A program made the translations under genes and the position numbers. A DNA stretch of 64,000 nt from a virus, in IMG/VR virus record IMGVR_UViG_3300030333_008459, positions 1-64,000 of that record; one strand, 5' to 3'. Within the stretch, counting starts at the first letter, position 1. Every line of letters starts with the position of its first letter. This document shows, piece by piece, positions 22,554 to 30,552 of this stretch. Under the pieces are notes generated by a model. That model was not told the origin of the DNA. It was given only the letters and a program-made list of their open reading frames with translations, and made no database searches.

Positions 22554-24030
22554 TGCTATCTAATTCTTCTTCACCATCAAGCATTCTTGCTATATCTCTT
22601 AAGTCTCCTCTTTCTGAGATATTAAAGTTATTAAAATCTAGGTTAATTGAGTTTTTACGAAGTGAGTCGCCAATCCTCACTGGCTCAACTGCGCCAGCTA
22701 TGTCACTGCCCAAATGACGAGCCTTGACGTTTATTAGTTTGTGACTACCAAACCTGCCCCCCTCTGTCTCCATCTCATCAGCAGTCTTGTTGCGTAAGAT
22801 AAACATATGAGAGCAGAACTGTGTGATTCTATCAGAAAGGGAAACAATAGACTCATCATCTACAATGTTTTGAGAGTTCCTATTATTGGTTATGCCATAC
22901 CTGTTAGACTGCACTGAAGTGATCATGGGTATGACAGGATTCCCGTCATGCAAAATCTCTTTTTGAACACACTTTTTAAACTTGTCCACCATCTCACCGA
23001 CAACCTGCCACTCTGATTTGTTAGCGATGTTTTCAGATGTGGTTTTTATATAATCAAAAGAAAATACCATAGGGTTGCCGCGACCGACCTTAGAATAGTA
23101 AAATCTCTTCAGGGTATTAACCATAGAGTCCACATCCATGCCCCCTACATTGTAATAATAGAATTTTAAATTCTTAACCTTAGGCCAAACTGCTCTGACC
23201 TTTTTAACAACATCCTCTCCTGCTCGTCTCCATTTACCACTCTCAAGAAGATGCATTGAAACACCAGACAGGGCAGCGCATTGACGCATAATAAGCTCCT
23301 CTTTGCTCATTTCACCATTGTCGAAGTGAAGAACAGGGACATCATACTGAAGACTAACCTTGGTAGAGTAATCCATGCAAAATTGAGTTTTACCCACACC
23401 AGACCTAGCTACAATAACAGTTATATTACCAGCACGTAGAAGAGAGCCGTAAATCTCATTAACCTTTGGGTGCGGACCCATCATACCAAACTCTGTGAGC
23501 GGGTTATTACCCCGATCCTCTACAAGAGCCTCCATTTCCTCATATATGTTCTCTGGGACATCGTTGCCCATTTCATAAAGGTTGATGCGAGAATTATATG
23601 CGCTATCTGCTGCTTCAATTATGGCGCGATAAGATGCCTCAGGAGGCATGTTTTTCATCTTTTTGCCGATGTCTTGAGAGGACTCTAGAATTTCGCGTCT
23701 TATTGAGTATTTTTTTAGCTCCTTAGCTGTTTTAAGGGTATTGCCCTTCGGCACTTTCCTGAGAGCTAAAGATTTAATGTAGTCGGAGGGATTTAAATTG
23801 TCTTCGAAAGACAACCCAACCTCGTTTACCCTTTGAGCAATGATAACCTCATCTATTTCGTCTCCAGCATCAATAGCTTGTTTAATAACACGAAAAATAG
23901 CAGAATGCAGAGAGCTTTGTTTGGAGTAAAAATCAGAGTTACCTATAAAATTAGATATCTCCGCTAAAGAATCAGGCTCTTTAATTAGACCCGCTAAAAG
24001 CTGCTTTTCTAATTCAAAATTATAAATCAT
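22513..24030 (-). CDS. DnaB-like replicative helicase
   Basis: 505 residues. The N-terminal helical domain starts FELEKQLLAGLIKEPDSL, which is the typical DnaB opening. The RecA-like motor has Walker A ARSGVGKT (208-215), H1a-type LHFDNGEMSKEEL, Walker B VFSFDYIKT and a late ITSVQSNR element resembling 'visQlnR'. It unwinds DNA at the fork in 5'-3' direction as a hexamer and is expected to bind the primase. First large gene of the replication part after the recombinase; overlaps its neighbours by 11 and 41 bases. Confidence 0.9.
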   Translation of the reverse strand: MIYNFELEKQLLAGLIKEPDSLAEISNFIGNSDFYSKQSSLHSAIFRVIKQAIDAGDEIDEVIIAQRVNEVGLSFEDNLNPSDYIKSLALRKVPKGNTLKTAKELKKYSIRREILESSQDIGKKMKNMPPEASYRAIIEAADSAYNSRINLYEMGNDVPENIYEEMEALVEDRGNNPLTEFGMMGPHPKVNEIYGSLLRAGNITVIVARSGVGKTQFCMDYSTKVSLQYDVPVLHFDNGEMSKEELIMRQCAALSGVSMHLLESGKWRRAGEDVVKKVRAVWPKVKNLKFYYYNVGGMDVDSMVNTLKRFYYSKVGRGNPMVFSFDYIKTTSENIANKSEWQVVGEMVDKFKKCVQKEILHDGNPVIPMITSVQSNRYGITNNRNSQNIVDDESIVSLSDRITQFCSHMFILRNKTADEMETEGGRFGSHKLINVKARHLGSDIAGAVEPVRIGDSLRKNSINLDFNNFNISERGDLRDIARMLDGEEELDSNGVQEEIPDFDQF

Positions 24031-24262
24031 TTTCTCTAGGATCTTGGGCGCTAGCTAAGTGGTTTTCAAGGGCTTTCGTCAAAGCAAATTCTGTCATGCC
24101 GCAATCAAATTTGCAATATATTAATGGTCTGCCGCTCTCAGATGAGACAGCCATGATTACACCTTTATATTTATCTACCCCGCCTGAAAGGTCATATATT
24201 TTCTCAACCAGTTCAGATGGTATGCAAAACTCAGAGCCATCATTGTTATCTTCTATATTCAT
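24020..24262 (-). CDS. Small acidic protein, unknown function
   Basis: 80 residues, no family recognised. It contains IPSELVEKIYDLSGGVDKYK and a compact alpha/beta-looking core (GVIMAVSSESGRPLIYCKFD). It sits between the nuclease and the helicase genes with overlaps on both sides, so it is probably part of the replication operon. A helper of helicase loading is conceivable, but nothing shows it. Confidence 0.6.
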   Translation of the reverse strand: MNIEDNNDGSEFCIPSELVEKIYDLSGGVDKYKGVIMAVSSESGRPLIYCKFDCGMTEFALTKALENHLASAQDPRENDL

Positions 24263-24666
24263 AGATAAATATCTTGTTTTTTAAAAAGAGAAGCGTGTAT
24301 TTCATCCTGAGGATACACCTCTGCTAGCTTTATATTATTAGCTTTACAGAAGTCAAGCTTCTTTTCGTCTCTTTTAAGTTGGTCAGCGTATTTAAAGCGA
24401 TTCTTGTGAAAGAATTTAACAAATTTAGTATGTTGCGCTCCTTGCACTTCCACTGCTATTTTTTTGTTAGCATTGTAAAAATCTAAAGTAAGACGAGTCC
24501 CGACCACTCTAAACTCTTCGAAGACGATATCGTTCTTCCAATACTTTTTTAAGAATTTTTTTACTTGAGTTTGAAACTTGCTGCGACTTGGTTTGCTCCA
24601 GTCAATTAAATACTTTTTGGCGTTCTTGAGGTTCCTCTGTTTGCCATATGAGTCAACAAACTTCAT
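24259..24666 (-). CDS. Small PD-(D/E)XK nuclease-fold protein (DUF559/Vsr-like)
   Basis: 135 residues. Residues about 50-110 have the restriction-endonuclease-like core: FEEFRVVGTRLTLDFYNANK gives the Asp, KIAVEVQGAQHTKF the E-x-Q variant of the E-x-K motif, and FRYADQ-type helix and LKRDEKKLDFCKANN the following helices. It resembles DUF559/Vsr-like nicking or repair enzymes and small phage endonucleases. It lies between recombinase and helicase genes, so a role in DNA repair, recombination or host-DNA cleavage is likely. Confidence 0.7.
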   Translation of the reverse strand: MKFVDSYGKQRNLKNAKKYLIDWSKPSRSKFQTQVKKFLKKYWKNDIVFEEFRVVGTRLTLDFYNANKKIAVEVQGAQHTKFVKFFHKNRFKYADQLKRDEKKLDFCKANNIKLAEVYPQDEIHASLFKKQDIYL

Positions 24667-25778
24667 CCTGTAACTTCTTCTTTAAAATAATCAAAAAGGA
24701 AGTTAGATAGTTTTTTATCTCCCTCTATGTGAGAAAATAGTTTTGGCTCTCCTTGTATTTTTTCTGGGAACTCTAAGTCGTTTTCAGATAAAATCTCTAA
24801 AAATTCTTGCGTTGGATAAAGCCACGCGCCCTTCTTCGTGAGGAAGTCCCAACCCCAAAGCATTCCAACTATTTCTTTCTCTCTCCAAATAGAGTTGCCC
24901 CCTTTTCTGCCATAGCGGATAGGGTAAGAGATCGTGCTATTAGTTTTTTCATTAGGTGATTTTTTAATAGTAACCTTAGCGTGATGGCCAATAATCGGAT
25001 TTTTCTTCTCGTCAACCATTTTTAAAGAGGGGTTTTGCAGAATTAAATCTCCTTTAAATCTAGGTTCAAATTCTATAATACTGTTAGCGAAATGCAGCAA
25101 AGCATTACCGCCTGTAGCGGTAGTTTGACGAACAGGAGCTTTCGAGTAAGGGTCGATTTTTATGTCTGCACGGACTTGGCTAATAAAAATAGCCATATGA
25201 CCACGCTTACCAAGAGCTACGCTTGTTTTCTTGCAAAAATCAGAAGCCACCACAGCCCCTCCCGCTACCTTTGTAGCGTCTTCGAAACCTTTGGTGAAAT
25301 CGTCCCTCCTAATCAGGCCATCCATAGAGTCCACAATAAAGCAATATCTCTGCTTATCGGGGTTATCTGTGATTAACGTCCTAACTAAACCCATAGCAGA
25401 CTCATAGATGTTTGTCTCGTAAACAAAACAGGTGCCATCACTCCAACTGTCTTTATCAAATGCAAAGGTGACACCAGATCTCTCTTGCATCTCTGGCCCG
25501 AGCCTTCCTTCCGCTTTAATATAAATACCTCTTGAATTAGGGATGGTCGCTAGAAAGTTTTTCATAACCTCTAACGACTCAGAGGTTTTGCCTCCCTCGT
25601 TGATCCCTGTAAAACGATGTAGCCCAGGAGAGAAGCCTCCCCCTAGATAGGCATCAAACTGTAAAGATCCACTGGTTACCTTGTAGTCAATGGTTTCTTC
25701 GAAGTTGTAATGATCTTTTTTGTTTTCCTTAAGATAGCTCTCAAGAATATCCTCCGATTTACGTTGTTCTTCACTCAT
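24663..25778 (-). CDS. RecA/UvsX-like recombinase
   Basis: 371 residues. The RecA-type core starts at SGSLQFDAYLGGGFSPGLH, with Walker A GINEGGKT (58-65), Walker B CFIVDSMDGL and the strand AIFISQVRADI with the expected Gln. The region FKGDLILQNPSL and IIGHHAKVTIKKSPNEK (followed by KTN) matches the 'g..v.akv.KNK' end of RecA/UvsX. It probably drives homologous recombination and recombination-dependent replication. Overlaps both neighbours (ATGA type). Confidence 0.85.
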   Translation of the reverse strand: MSEEQRKSEDILESYLKENKKDHYNFEETIDYKVTSGSLQFDAYLGGGFSPGLHRFTGINEGGKTSESLEVMKNFLATIPNSRGIYIKAEGRLGPEMQERSGVTFAFDKDSWSDGTCFVYETNIYESAMGLVRTLITDNPDKQRYCFIVDSMDGLIRRDDFTKGFEDATKVAGGAVVASDFCKKTSVALGKRGHMAIFISQVRADIKIDPYSKAPVRQTTATGGNALLHFANSIIEFEPRFKGDLILQNPSLKMVDEKKNPIIGHHAKVTIKKSPNEKTNSTISYPIRYGRKGGNSIWREKEIVGMLWGWDFLTKKGAWLYPTQEFLEILSENDLEFPEKIQGEPKLFSHIEGDKKLSNFLFDYFKEEVTG

Positions 25779-26118
25779 CTAAAAAATCTTTTACCGTTCG
25801 TTTTCTTGGGGTGATTACAACATCTTCCCCTGCCTTCTCGCCTATATCATAGGTTTGATACTTAGACAAATCAACTCTAAAATTGAAAGCCCTGAACTTT
25901 TCATCAAGAGCGCTTTTAAGTTTAGGGCTTGTGTAGTAAGCCATTGAATCAATCTTGCGACCGAAGTCTACAATATCCATAAACTCCAGTGAATAACGAT
26001 CACATAGATCGTTAAGAAGTTTCATTTCTCTAGCAAAAAAGGGTCTCCTTCCCTTATCGGGGACTTCAACAAGACGAAAGATAATATCTCTTTTGTTTGG
26101 ACCTTTTTGCTTAGACAC
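25771..26118 (-). CDS. Small basic protein next to recombinase, unknown function
   Basis: 115 residues from a GTG start that overlaps the stop of gmd (TAGTG). It has a basic N-terminus (MSKQKGPNKRDIIFRLVEVP) and a conserved-looking end (KRTVKDFLDE). Its helical middle (REMKLLNDLCDRYSLEFMDI) suggests a compact domain. It precedes the RecA-like gene and may be a recombination mediator or DNA-binding helper, but that is only inferred from position. Confidence 0.6.
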   Translation of the reverse strand: MSKQKGPNKRDIIFRLVEVPDKGRRPFFAREMKLLNDLCDRYSLEFMDIVDFGRKIDSMAYYTSPKLKSALDEKFRAFNFRVDLSKYQTYDIGEKAGEDVVITPRKRTVKDFLDE

Positions 26119-27164
26119 TACGGATACATAACAGCAGAGGCATCTTTGTCAACCATCTTCTTCACAAGCTGGATAAAATTAGTTTTAGGATTCCAGCCAA
26201 GTTCTTCACGGGCTTTAGTAGAATCTCCGAGAAGTAAATTAACCTCTGCTGGTCTATAAAAATCTGAATTAATTTCAACAAAACAATCGCGACCATGCAT
26301 GTATCTTTCTTCAAGGCCGTCACCTTCCCATGTGCAAGCGTTTCTGTGAAAACCAACAAAATTAAAAGCTTCCTCTACAAACTCTCTGATGGTATGCGTT
26401 TCGCCAGATGATAAGACATAATCTTTAGGCTGTTCTCTTTCTTGGTTTAACATACGCCACACACCACTTACAAAATCTTCAGCATCACTCCAGTCTCTTT
26501 TTGTGTCTAAGTTACCTAATTGCATAGGTATTATCACCTTTCCTCTTTCGTATTCTGATAAAATCCTAGCTACGTTTTTAGTAATTTTACGAGTGACAAA
26601 CTCTTCTCCTCGACGCACACCTTCATGATTAAAAAGCCACCCTTGAACTGCGTAGAGTTTGTAAGAATCCCTGAACACTTTGACCAAGTGTCTAGCAGAG
26701 CATTTAGAAGCTCCATAAGGACTTCTGGGACGCAACGGATGACTCTCGTCCTGTGGAGTGGTAACCACATCTCCAAATTCCTCAGAGCTTCCTGCGTTGT
26801 AATAACGACAAGATGGTTGGTGTTTTCTAATTGCTTCTAACTGATGTAGCACAGCCATGCAATTCGTTTGCATGTGATTTACTGGCATCTCCCAACTATT
26901 TCCGACGAAAGAATTCGCAGCGAAGTTTATGAAATAATCTGGCTTATGTTTAGCTATAACCCCATCGGTGTTTTGAGCGTCAGTTACATCTAAATCAATA
27001 AGAAAAAAACGATCATTATTTTCTAGATGTTTAATATTTTTATGGTTCTTGACGCTTAGTCTTCTTACCCCTCCTATAACTGTGTGCCGAGTATGCTTAA
27101 GAAGATAGTCTGCCATGTGGCTACCATCTTGCCCTGTCACTCCTGTTATAATTATTTTTTTCAT
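26118..27164 (-). CDS. gmd: GDP-mannose 4,6-dehydratase
   Basis: 348 residues. It converts GDP-D-mannose to GDP-4-keto-6-deoxymannose, the entry to GDP-fucose, GDP-rhamnose and related sugars. The extended SDR features are clear: GVTGQDGSHMADYLL (NADP-binding TGxxGQDGS), RYYNAGSSEEFG, SPYGASKCSARHLVK (YxxxK) and LFNHEGVRRGEEFVTRKIT. Length is normal for Gmd. The SDR gene at 30553 is a candidate partner reductase/epimerase. It starts one base after the cupin gene ends. Confidence 0.92.
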   Translation of the reverse strand: MKKIIITGVTGQDGSHMADYLLKHTRHTVIGGVRRLSVKNHKNIKHLENNDRFFLIDLDVTDAQNTDGVIAKHKPDYFINFAANSFVGNSWEMPVNHMQTNCMAVLHQLEAIRKHQPSCRYYNAGSSEEFGDVVTTPQDESHPLRPRSPYGASKCSARHLVKVFRDSYKLYAVQGWLFNHEGVRRGEEFVTRKITKNVARILSEYERGKVIIPMQLGNLDTKRDWSDAEDFVSGVWRMLNQEREQPKDYVLSSGETHTIREFVEEAFNFVGFHRNACTWEGDGLEERYMHGRDCFVEINSDFYRPAEVNLLLGDSTKAREELGWNPKTNFIQLVKKMVDKDASAVMYP

Positions 27165-27165
27165 T

Positions 27166-27525
27166 TTAGTCTCCTTTTTCTAATCTATAACTATCACTCT
27201 CAAAATGCTGGGTAGAAAACTCAAACAACTCCGTATCCTCCATCGCCTTAATTTGATGGCGAAGCAACACGGGGACATGAAAGCTGTCGCCTTTTGTTAA
27301 GAGAATTTCTTCAGCAGTTTCTATGTCATCACCCTCACTAAATTTTAAAACAATAGACCCAGATTGCACAAAAAAAACTTCGTCTTTAAGTTTGTGATAA
27401 TGCCAAGAAAATTTTTTATCTTTGACTAAATAAAGAAGCTTACCACAATACTCTGGCTTATTAACAATCCACTTTTCGAAACCCCAACCTTTGGGGACTA
27501 GTTTAATTTGAGAAGAAGTCTTCAT
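27166..27525 (-). CDS. Cupin sugar-phosphate isomerase-like protein
   Basis: 119 residues of the cupin fold. It has WHYHKLKDEVFFVQSGSI (cupin motif 1 with two His and Glu) and LTKGDSFHVPVLLRHQIKA (motif 2 with GDSFHVPxxxxH). It resembles the isomerase part of type II phosphomannose isomerases and capsule-cluster cupins such as WbuC-like proteins. A role in making or modifying a mannose-type nucleotide sugar fits the adjacent gmd. Overlaps the HAD gene by 23 bases. Confidence 0.75.
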   Translation of the reverse strand: MKTSSQIKLVPKGWGFEKWIVNKPEYCGKLLYLVKDKKFSWHYHKLKDEVFFVQSGSIVLKFSEGDDIETAEEILLTKGDSFHVPVLLRHQIKAMEDTELFEFSTQHFESDSYRLEKGD

Positions 27526-27811
27526 CTTTAATTGCTTTGTCGTCTATGTATAAATCTCCCGCAGGTTTTCCCATGAAAAGTTCGTGATAATTAACCCCCC
27601 ATTCTTGGAGTTGTTTTTTTGTAAGGTCTTCAAACAATAAAGCGTTTTCATTATTCGATCTACCCATACCTCTAGCGGTTAAAAAATGTATAACGTTTCC
27701 TTCTTTATAAAGATTATTTACTTTTTTAATTCGATCCCAGAGAGGCTCAGAGTTTTCGTAGCCTTTATCACTATTGCAGATAGTGCCGTCTATGTCAAAC
27801 ACGTAAGTCAT
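27503..27811 (-). CDS. Small HAD-family phosphatase (capsule/LPS type)
   Basis: 102 residues. FDIDGTICNS (5-14) is the HAD motif I (DxDGT), IHFLTARGMG is motif II (Thr), and GDLYIDDKAIKDEDFF is motif IV (DD). Lysine of motif III may be GKPAG. The cap domain is missing. This type is frequent in capsule and LPS clusters together with RfaE-like nucleotidyltransferases, as here. It is too short and lacks the zinc loop of GmhB. The substrate is probably a sugar phosphate. Confidence 0.75.
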   Translation of the reverse strand: MTYVFDIDGTICNSDKGYENSEPLWDRIKKVNNLYKEGNVIHFLTARGMGRSNNENALLFEDLTKKQLQEWGVNYHELFMGKPAGDLYIDDKAIKDEDFFSN

Positions 27812-28206
27812 AGTTTTCGAAGAAGGTTTGAGGTAGAAAAATCTCCGACCCTTTCGAAGAACAAAACATCTTCTGCAAACTCTGCACCTATTACTTCCTT
27901 AGTTTGCCAATCAGAGCCAACAACAAGATAATCTGGTCCGTAAGAGGCAATCATGTCTCTTAGTTCTGAGTCAGACCCAAAAGTTCTTATCTCATCAATG
28001 TATTTAATACATTTTAAAAAGAAATAACGATCCTCTAAGGTGTTGATGGGTCTAGTGGAGCCTTTGTTCTCTCTAATTCTTTGGTCGCTATCTATGCCTA
28101 CAATTAAGTGGTCTCCCTTGCTTTTAGCAAATTTAAAAAGCTCTAAATGACCTCTGTGAAGGACATCAAAAGTTCCGTTTACCCAGACTTTTTTAGTAGT
28201 TGGCAT
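27808..28206 (-). CDS. HldE-C/RfaE2-like heptose-1-phosphate nucleotidyltransferase
   Basis: 132 residues from the ATG at 28206; an upstream TTG lies within the preceding gene and is not needed. GTFDVLHRGHLELF holds the HxGH motif of cytidylyl/adenylyltransferases. RPINTLEDR corresponds to RPVNPLEQR of HldE, YGPDYLVVGSDW to the 'LPDLLVKGGD' region, and FSTSNLLRKL to the C-terminal 'ST..I..k' of HldE. It probably activates a heptose-1-phosphate or related sugar phosphate with ATP or CTP. Its HldE kinase counterpart is three genes upstream (29396). Confidence 0.8.
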   Translation of the reverse strand: MPTTKKVWVNGTFDVLHRGHLELFKFAKSKGDHLIVGIDSDQRIRENKGSTRPINTLEDRYFFLKCIKYIDEIRTFGSDSELRDMIASYGPDYLVVGSDWQTKEVIGAEFAEDVLFFERVGDFSTSNLLRKL

Positions 28207-29119
28207 GACGAGGTTGATCAATAAGGCTATACATTTTGATCAATTGCTTGATGCCCATATCTAAATCGTATTTACATTTAAAACCCGTATCGTAAATTTT
28301 CTGGCTGCTTACAATGTAGTCTCTTTTATCTGGATCTTGAGTAAATTCAGCTTTAATTATTTCAATAGGTAGATGTTCGCCAATTTTTTCAGCGAGCTGA
28401 CGTTTATTCATATTTATTTCGTCATTGCCTATGTTGAAAGTTTCATTAGAACACTTTTCCCAATTGTCTAAAATGAAATTATATACCCTACAAATATCAA
28501 GAATGTGGATATAGTTTCTCATAAACTCGCACTCATATAAAACTAAAACCTTATCCTTAAGAGCTTTCAAAACAAAATTGTTAACCAAAAGATCCGTTCG
28601 GGGGCGCGTAGATGGGCCGAAGACTGTAGCCAATCTAAGAGTGCAGCAGCCTTCAGTATTTTGGTAGACTTTCTCAGCATCCACTTTAGTTACGCCATAA
28701 AGAGATAGCGGGTTAAGTGGGGACTCCTCGGTGCATACACCACTATCACTAGATCCATAGCCAGAATTAGTGCAGGGGTAGATAACTATCTGATCTCGGG
28801 ATTTGTTTTCAGCTATCCACTCATTAACCTGATAGTTAACTTTAACAGCTTCCGTAGGTTGGGCTTCACAAAGAGGGAATCCCACTAAACATGCAAGAGG
28901 AATAATCACATCACAACCATCCATTATTTTTTTTAAAGGGACTATACTTTTAACGTCTAAATTTTGGAATTCAAAATTTTCATGAAGAGTATACCTTAAG
29001 AGAGATGTTGGTTCATATTTTAAATTATCAACGACAACAACTTTATGGCCTCTCTCTAGCAGAAAACCAACAAGTTCGCTCCCTATGTATCCAGCGCCTC
29101 CTGTAACTAGTATTTTCAT
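28193..29119 (-). CDS. NAD-dependent sugar epimerase/dehydratase (SDR)
   Basis: 308 residues, extended SDR. TGGAGYIGSELVGFLL binds NAD(P), VVVDNL follows the second strand, YPCTNSGYGSS carries the Ser/Thr site, and LYGVTKVDAEK has the YxxxK catalytic pair. It acts on a nucleotide sugar; in a heptose pathway an HldD-like epimerase would be expected, but the sequence does not decide between HldD-, UDP-glucose 4-epimerase- and dehydratase-type activity. It overlaps the nucleotidyltransferase gene by 14 bases. Confidence 0.75.
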   Translation of the reverse strand: MKILVTGGAGYIGSELVGFLLERGHKVVVVDNLKYEPTSLLRYTLHENFEFQNLDVKSIVPLKKIMDGCDVIIPLACLVGFPLCEAQPTEAVKVNYQVNEWIAENKSRDQIVIYPCTNSGYGSSDSGVCTEESPLNPLSLYGVTKVDAEKVYQNTEGCCTLRLATVFGPSTRPRTDLLVNNFVLKALKDKVLVLYECEFMRNYIHILDICRVYNFILDNWEKCSNETFNIGNDEINMNKRQLAEKIGEHLPIEIIKAEFTQDPDKRDYIVSSQKIYDTGFKCKYDLDMGIKQLIKMYSLIDQPRHANY

Positions 29120-29406
29120 CTTTTAACTCTACCTAAAATCCAATCCTTCAACATAATCCAGTCGCAAGCCTTAGCCCATAAAGGATTAGAAAAAGCAGCG
29201 GGTTTATTTTTCTCAAAAACAAAATGACCTGTCCATGCAAAGGGGTATACCACAAAAGGGGTCAAAAGTAACAAGAGCCAAAGTTGCCAATGCAAGACTA
29301 AAACTATAAACGAGATAGTGCATAGCTGGCCCAAAACATGCAATCTTCTGCACCATTTGTTTTGATGCTTAGATAAATAATATTGATAGTATTCTTTAAA
29401 ATTCAT
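29116..29406 (-). CDS. Mpo1/DUF962-like membrane protein
   Basis: 96 residues from the ATG at 29406, which overlaps the end of the kinase gene by 11 bases; a longer reading frame starts upstream but inside that gene. Two hydrophobic segments (LCTISFIVLVLHWQLWLLLL and LTPFVVYPFAWTGHFVF) are flanked by NKWCRRLHVLGQ and FVFEKNKPAAFSNPLWAK. These are the hallmarks of the DUF962/Mpo1 family, including the conserved His residues and the 'AW.gHf..E.n.Pa.f..P' block. In yeast, Mpo1 is an iron-dependent lipid alpha-oxidation dioxygenase. Its role in this sugar cluster is unclear. Confidence 0.7.
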   Translation of the reverse strand: MNFKEYYQYYLSKHQNKWCRRLHVLGQLCTISFIVLVLHWQLWLLLLLTPFVVYPFAWTGHFVFEKNKPAAFSNPLWAKACDWIMLKDWILGRVKR

Positions 29407-30142
29407 TAACAGTAGTAACTCCTTTCTTTTGCACAACTATAGTAGCGCATTCGTTGGCGTAGTCAATTGCTTTTTCTATGTTTTTGGTGTTAATAAAATT
29501 AACACATAAAGCAGCCAAAAAAGTGTCTCCTGCTCCACAGGGGTCTTTTATTTCAACTTTTTCGACGGGAAAATGCTTATCTCCTAGTTTGCAACCTTTC
29601 CCCGACAAGGTTTGTATTACTTTATCGTAAGTCCAAGAATTTTGTTTTATATAGTTAAGAGAGTTCTCGTATTCTTCTTGGTTTATCTTTATAAAAGAAG
29701 ATTCTTTACAAAAATCTCCTAAAGGTTTTTTAGTGTCAATAAAAACATTGTGATGATTTTTACAAATAAACTCAATATCCTCATCTAAAAGGAAACCTTT
29801 ATTGTAGTCGGAAATTATTACCAAATTATGTTTTTTTAGAAGATCTGCTTTTAGACCAGATATTCTTTGGACTCTTTCCTCTCCTGAGTCCACCCTCATA
29901 AACATATGATTTGTTTTTTTATCTATGTATCGAGTTTTTTCGATTATGGCTGTATTAGTTTTAAGAGTAGCCCTTTCCCCGAGAGACACAACGTTTTGGT
30001 AAACGTTACCAGCCATCCCTAAATTTTGTTTTTCGTGAGAAGGTATAAAAGATGGGACGGGAAAATCTGGGCAAAGGCGCTCACAGGAACCATAAATATA
30101 GATATCCTTGCAGCTATCACCTATAACTAAAATTTCAGCCAT
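29396..30142 (-). CDS. PfkB-type sugar kinase, HldE-N/RfaE1-like
   Basis: 248 residues. The start ILVIGDSCKDIYIYGSCERL mirrors HldE 'vmVvGDvmlDrY.yG...ri', followed by PVPSFIPSHEKQNLGMAGNV. IKDPCGAGDTFLAALC is the PfkB signature with the catalytic Asp. VFIDTKKPLGDF matches the 'DpKg' strand. It is shorter than HldE-N (about 310) because an internal segment is reduced. It probably phosphorylates heptose-7-phosphate or a similar sugar phosphate at C1. The nucleotidyltransferase half of HldE is encoded separately at 27808. Confidence 0.8.
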   Translation of the reverse strand: MAEILVIGDSCKDIYIYGSCERLCPDFPVPSFIPSHEKQNLGMAGNVYQNVVSLGERATLKTNTAIIEKTRYIDKKTNHMFMRVDSGEERVQRISGLKADLLKKHNLVIISDYNKGFLLDEDIEFICKNHHNVFIDTKKPLGDFCKESSFIKINQEEYENSLNYIKQNSWTYDKVIQTLSGKGCKLGDKHFPVEKVEIKDPCGAGDTFLAALCVNFINTKNIEKAIDYANECATIVVQKKGVTTVNEF

Positions 30143-30551
30143 CCCAACTTATTTCCCAATCTTCGAATTCAGCAGCTAAACAGTCTATTTTGTAATCTTT
30201 TCGGCCATTACAAAGATTTTGTATTTTATTTTTAGATGTGTTTCTAATCCCGTTTAAGCCGTGAGTCAACTCTAAACTATTTCCTTCTTTTATTCCCTTG
30301 CGATAATTTGATTCATTGTGCCAAATGTGAAGATTCATTTGGGATAAAACAATTATAGCTCTAATAGTGTTAGCGTCTAAATATATTTCCCCTTCTTCTA
30401 AAATTGCATCAATATCATGCAATATTTCTTGTATTTCTGTGGCATATTCTTTTTTATGCTCACTAATAAAAACTTCTTTCAGTTGAACTATAGACAGCCT
30501 ATCTACCAGCTCAGATAAAGTGGGTAAATACTTTCTTTCTTTTTTTTCCAT
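30135..30551 (-). CDS. DUF4254-like helical protein
   Basis: 138 residues. The start LPTLSELVDRLSIVQLKEVF resembles the 'gELiDrLsIl.LKi' opening of DUF4254-type proteins, which occur in sugar-biosynthesis clusters. The rest is helical (ATEIQEILHDIDAILEE). No catalytic motif is visible. It overlaps the kinase gene by eight bases. Confidence 0.55.
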   Translation of the reverse strand: MEKKERKYLPTLSELVDRLSIVQLKEVFISEHKKEYATEIQEILHDIDAILEEGEIYLDANTIRAIIVLSQMNLHIWHNESNYRKGIKEGNSLELTHGLNGIRNTSKNKIQNLCNGRKDYKIDCLAAEFEDWEISWDG

Positions 30552-30552
30552 T

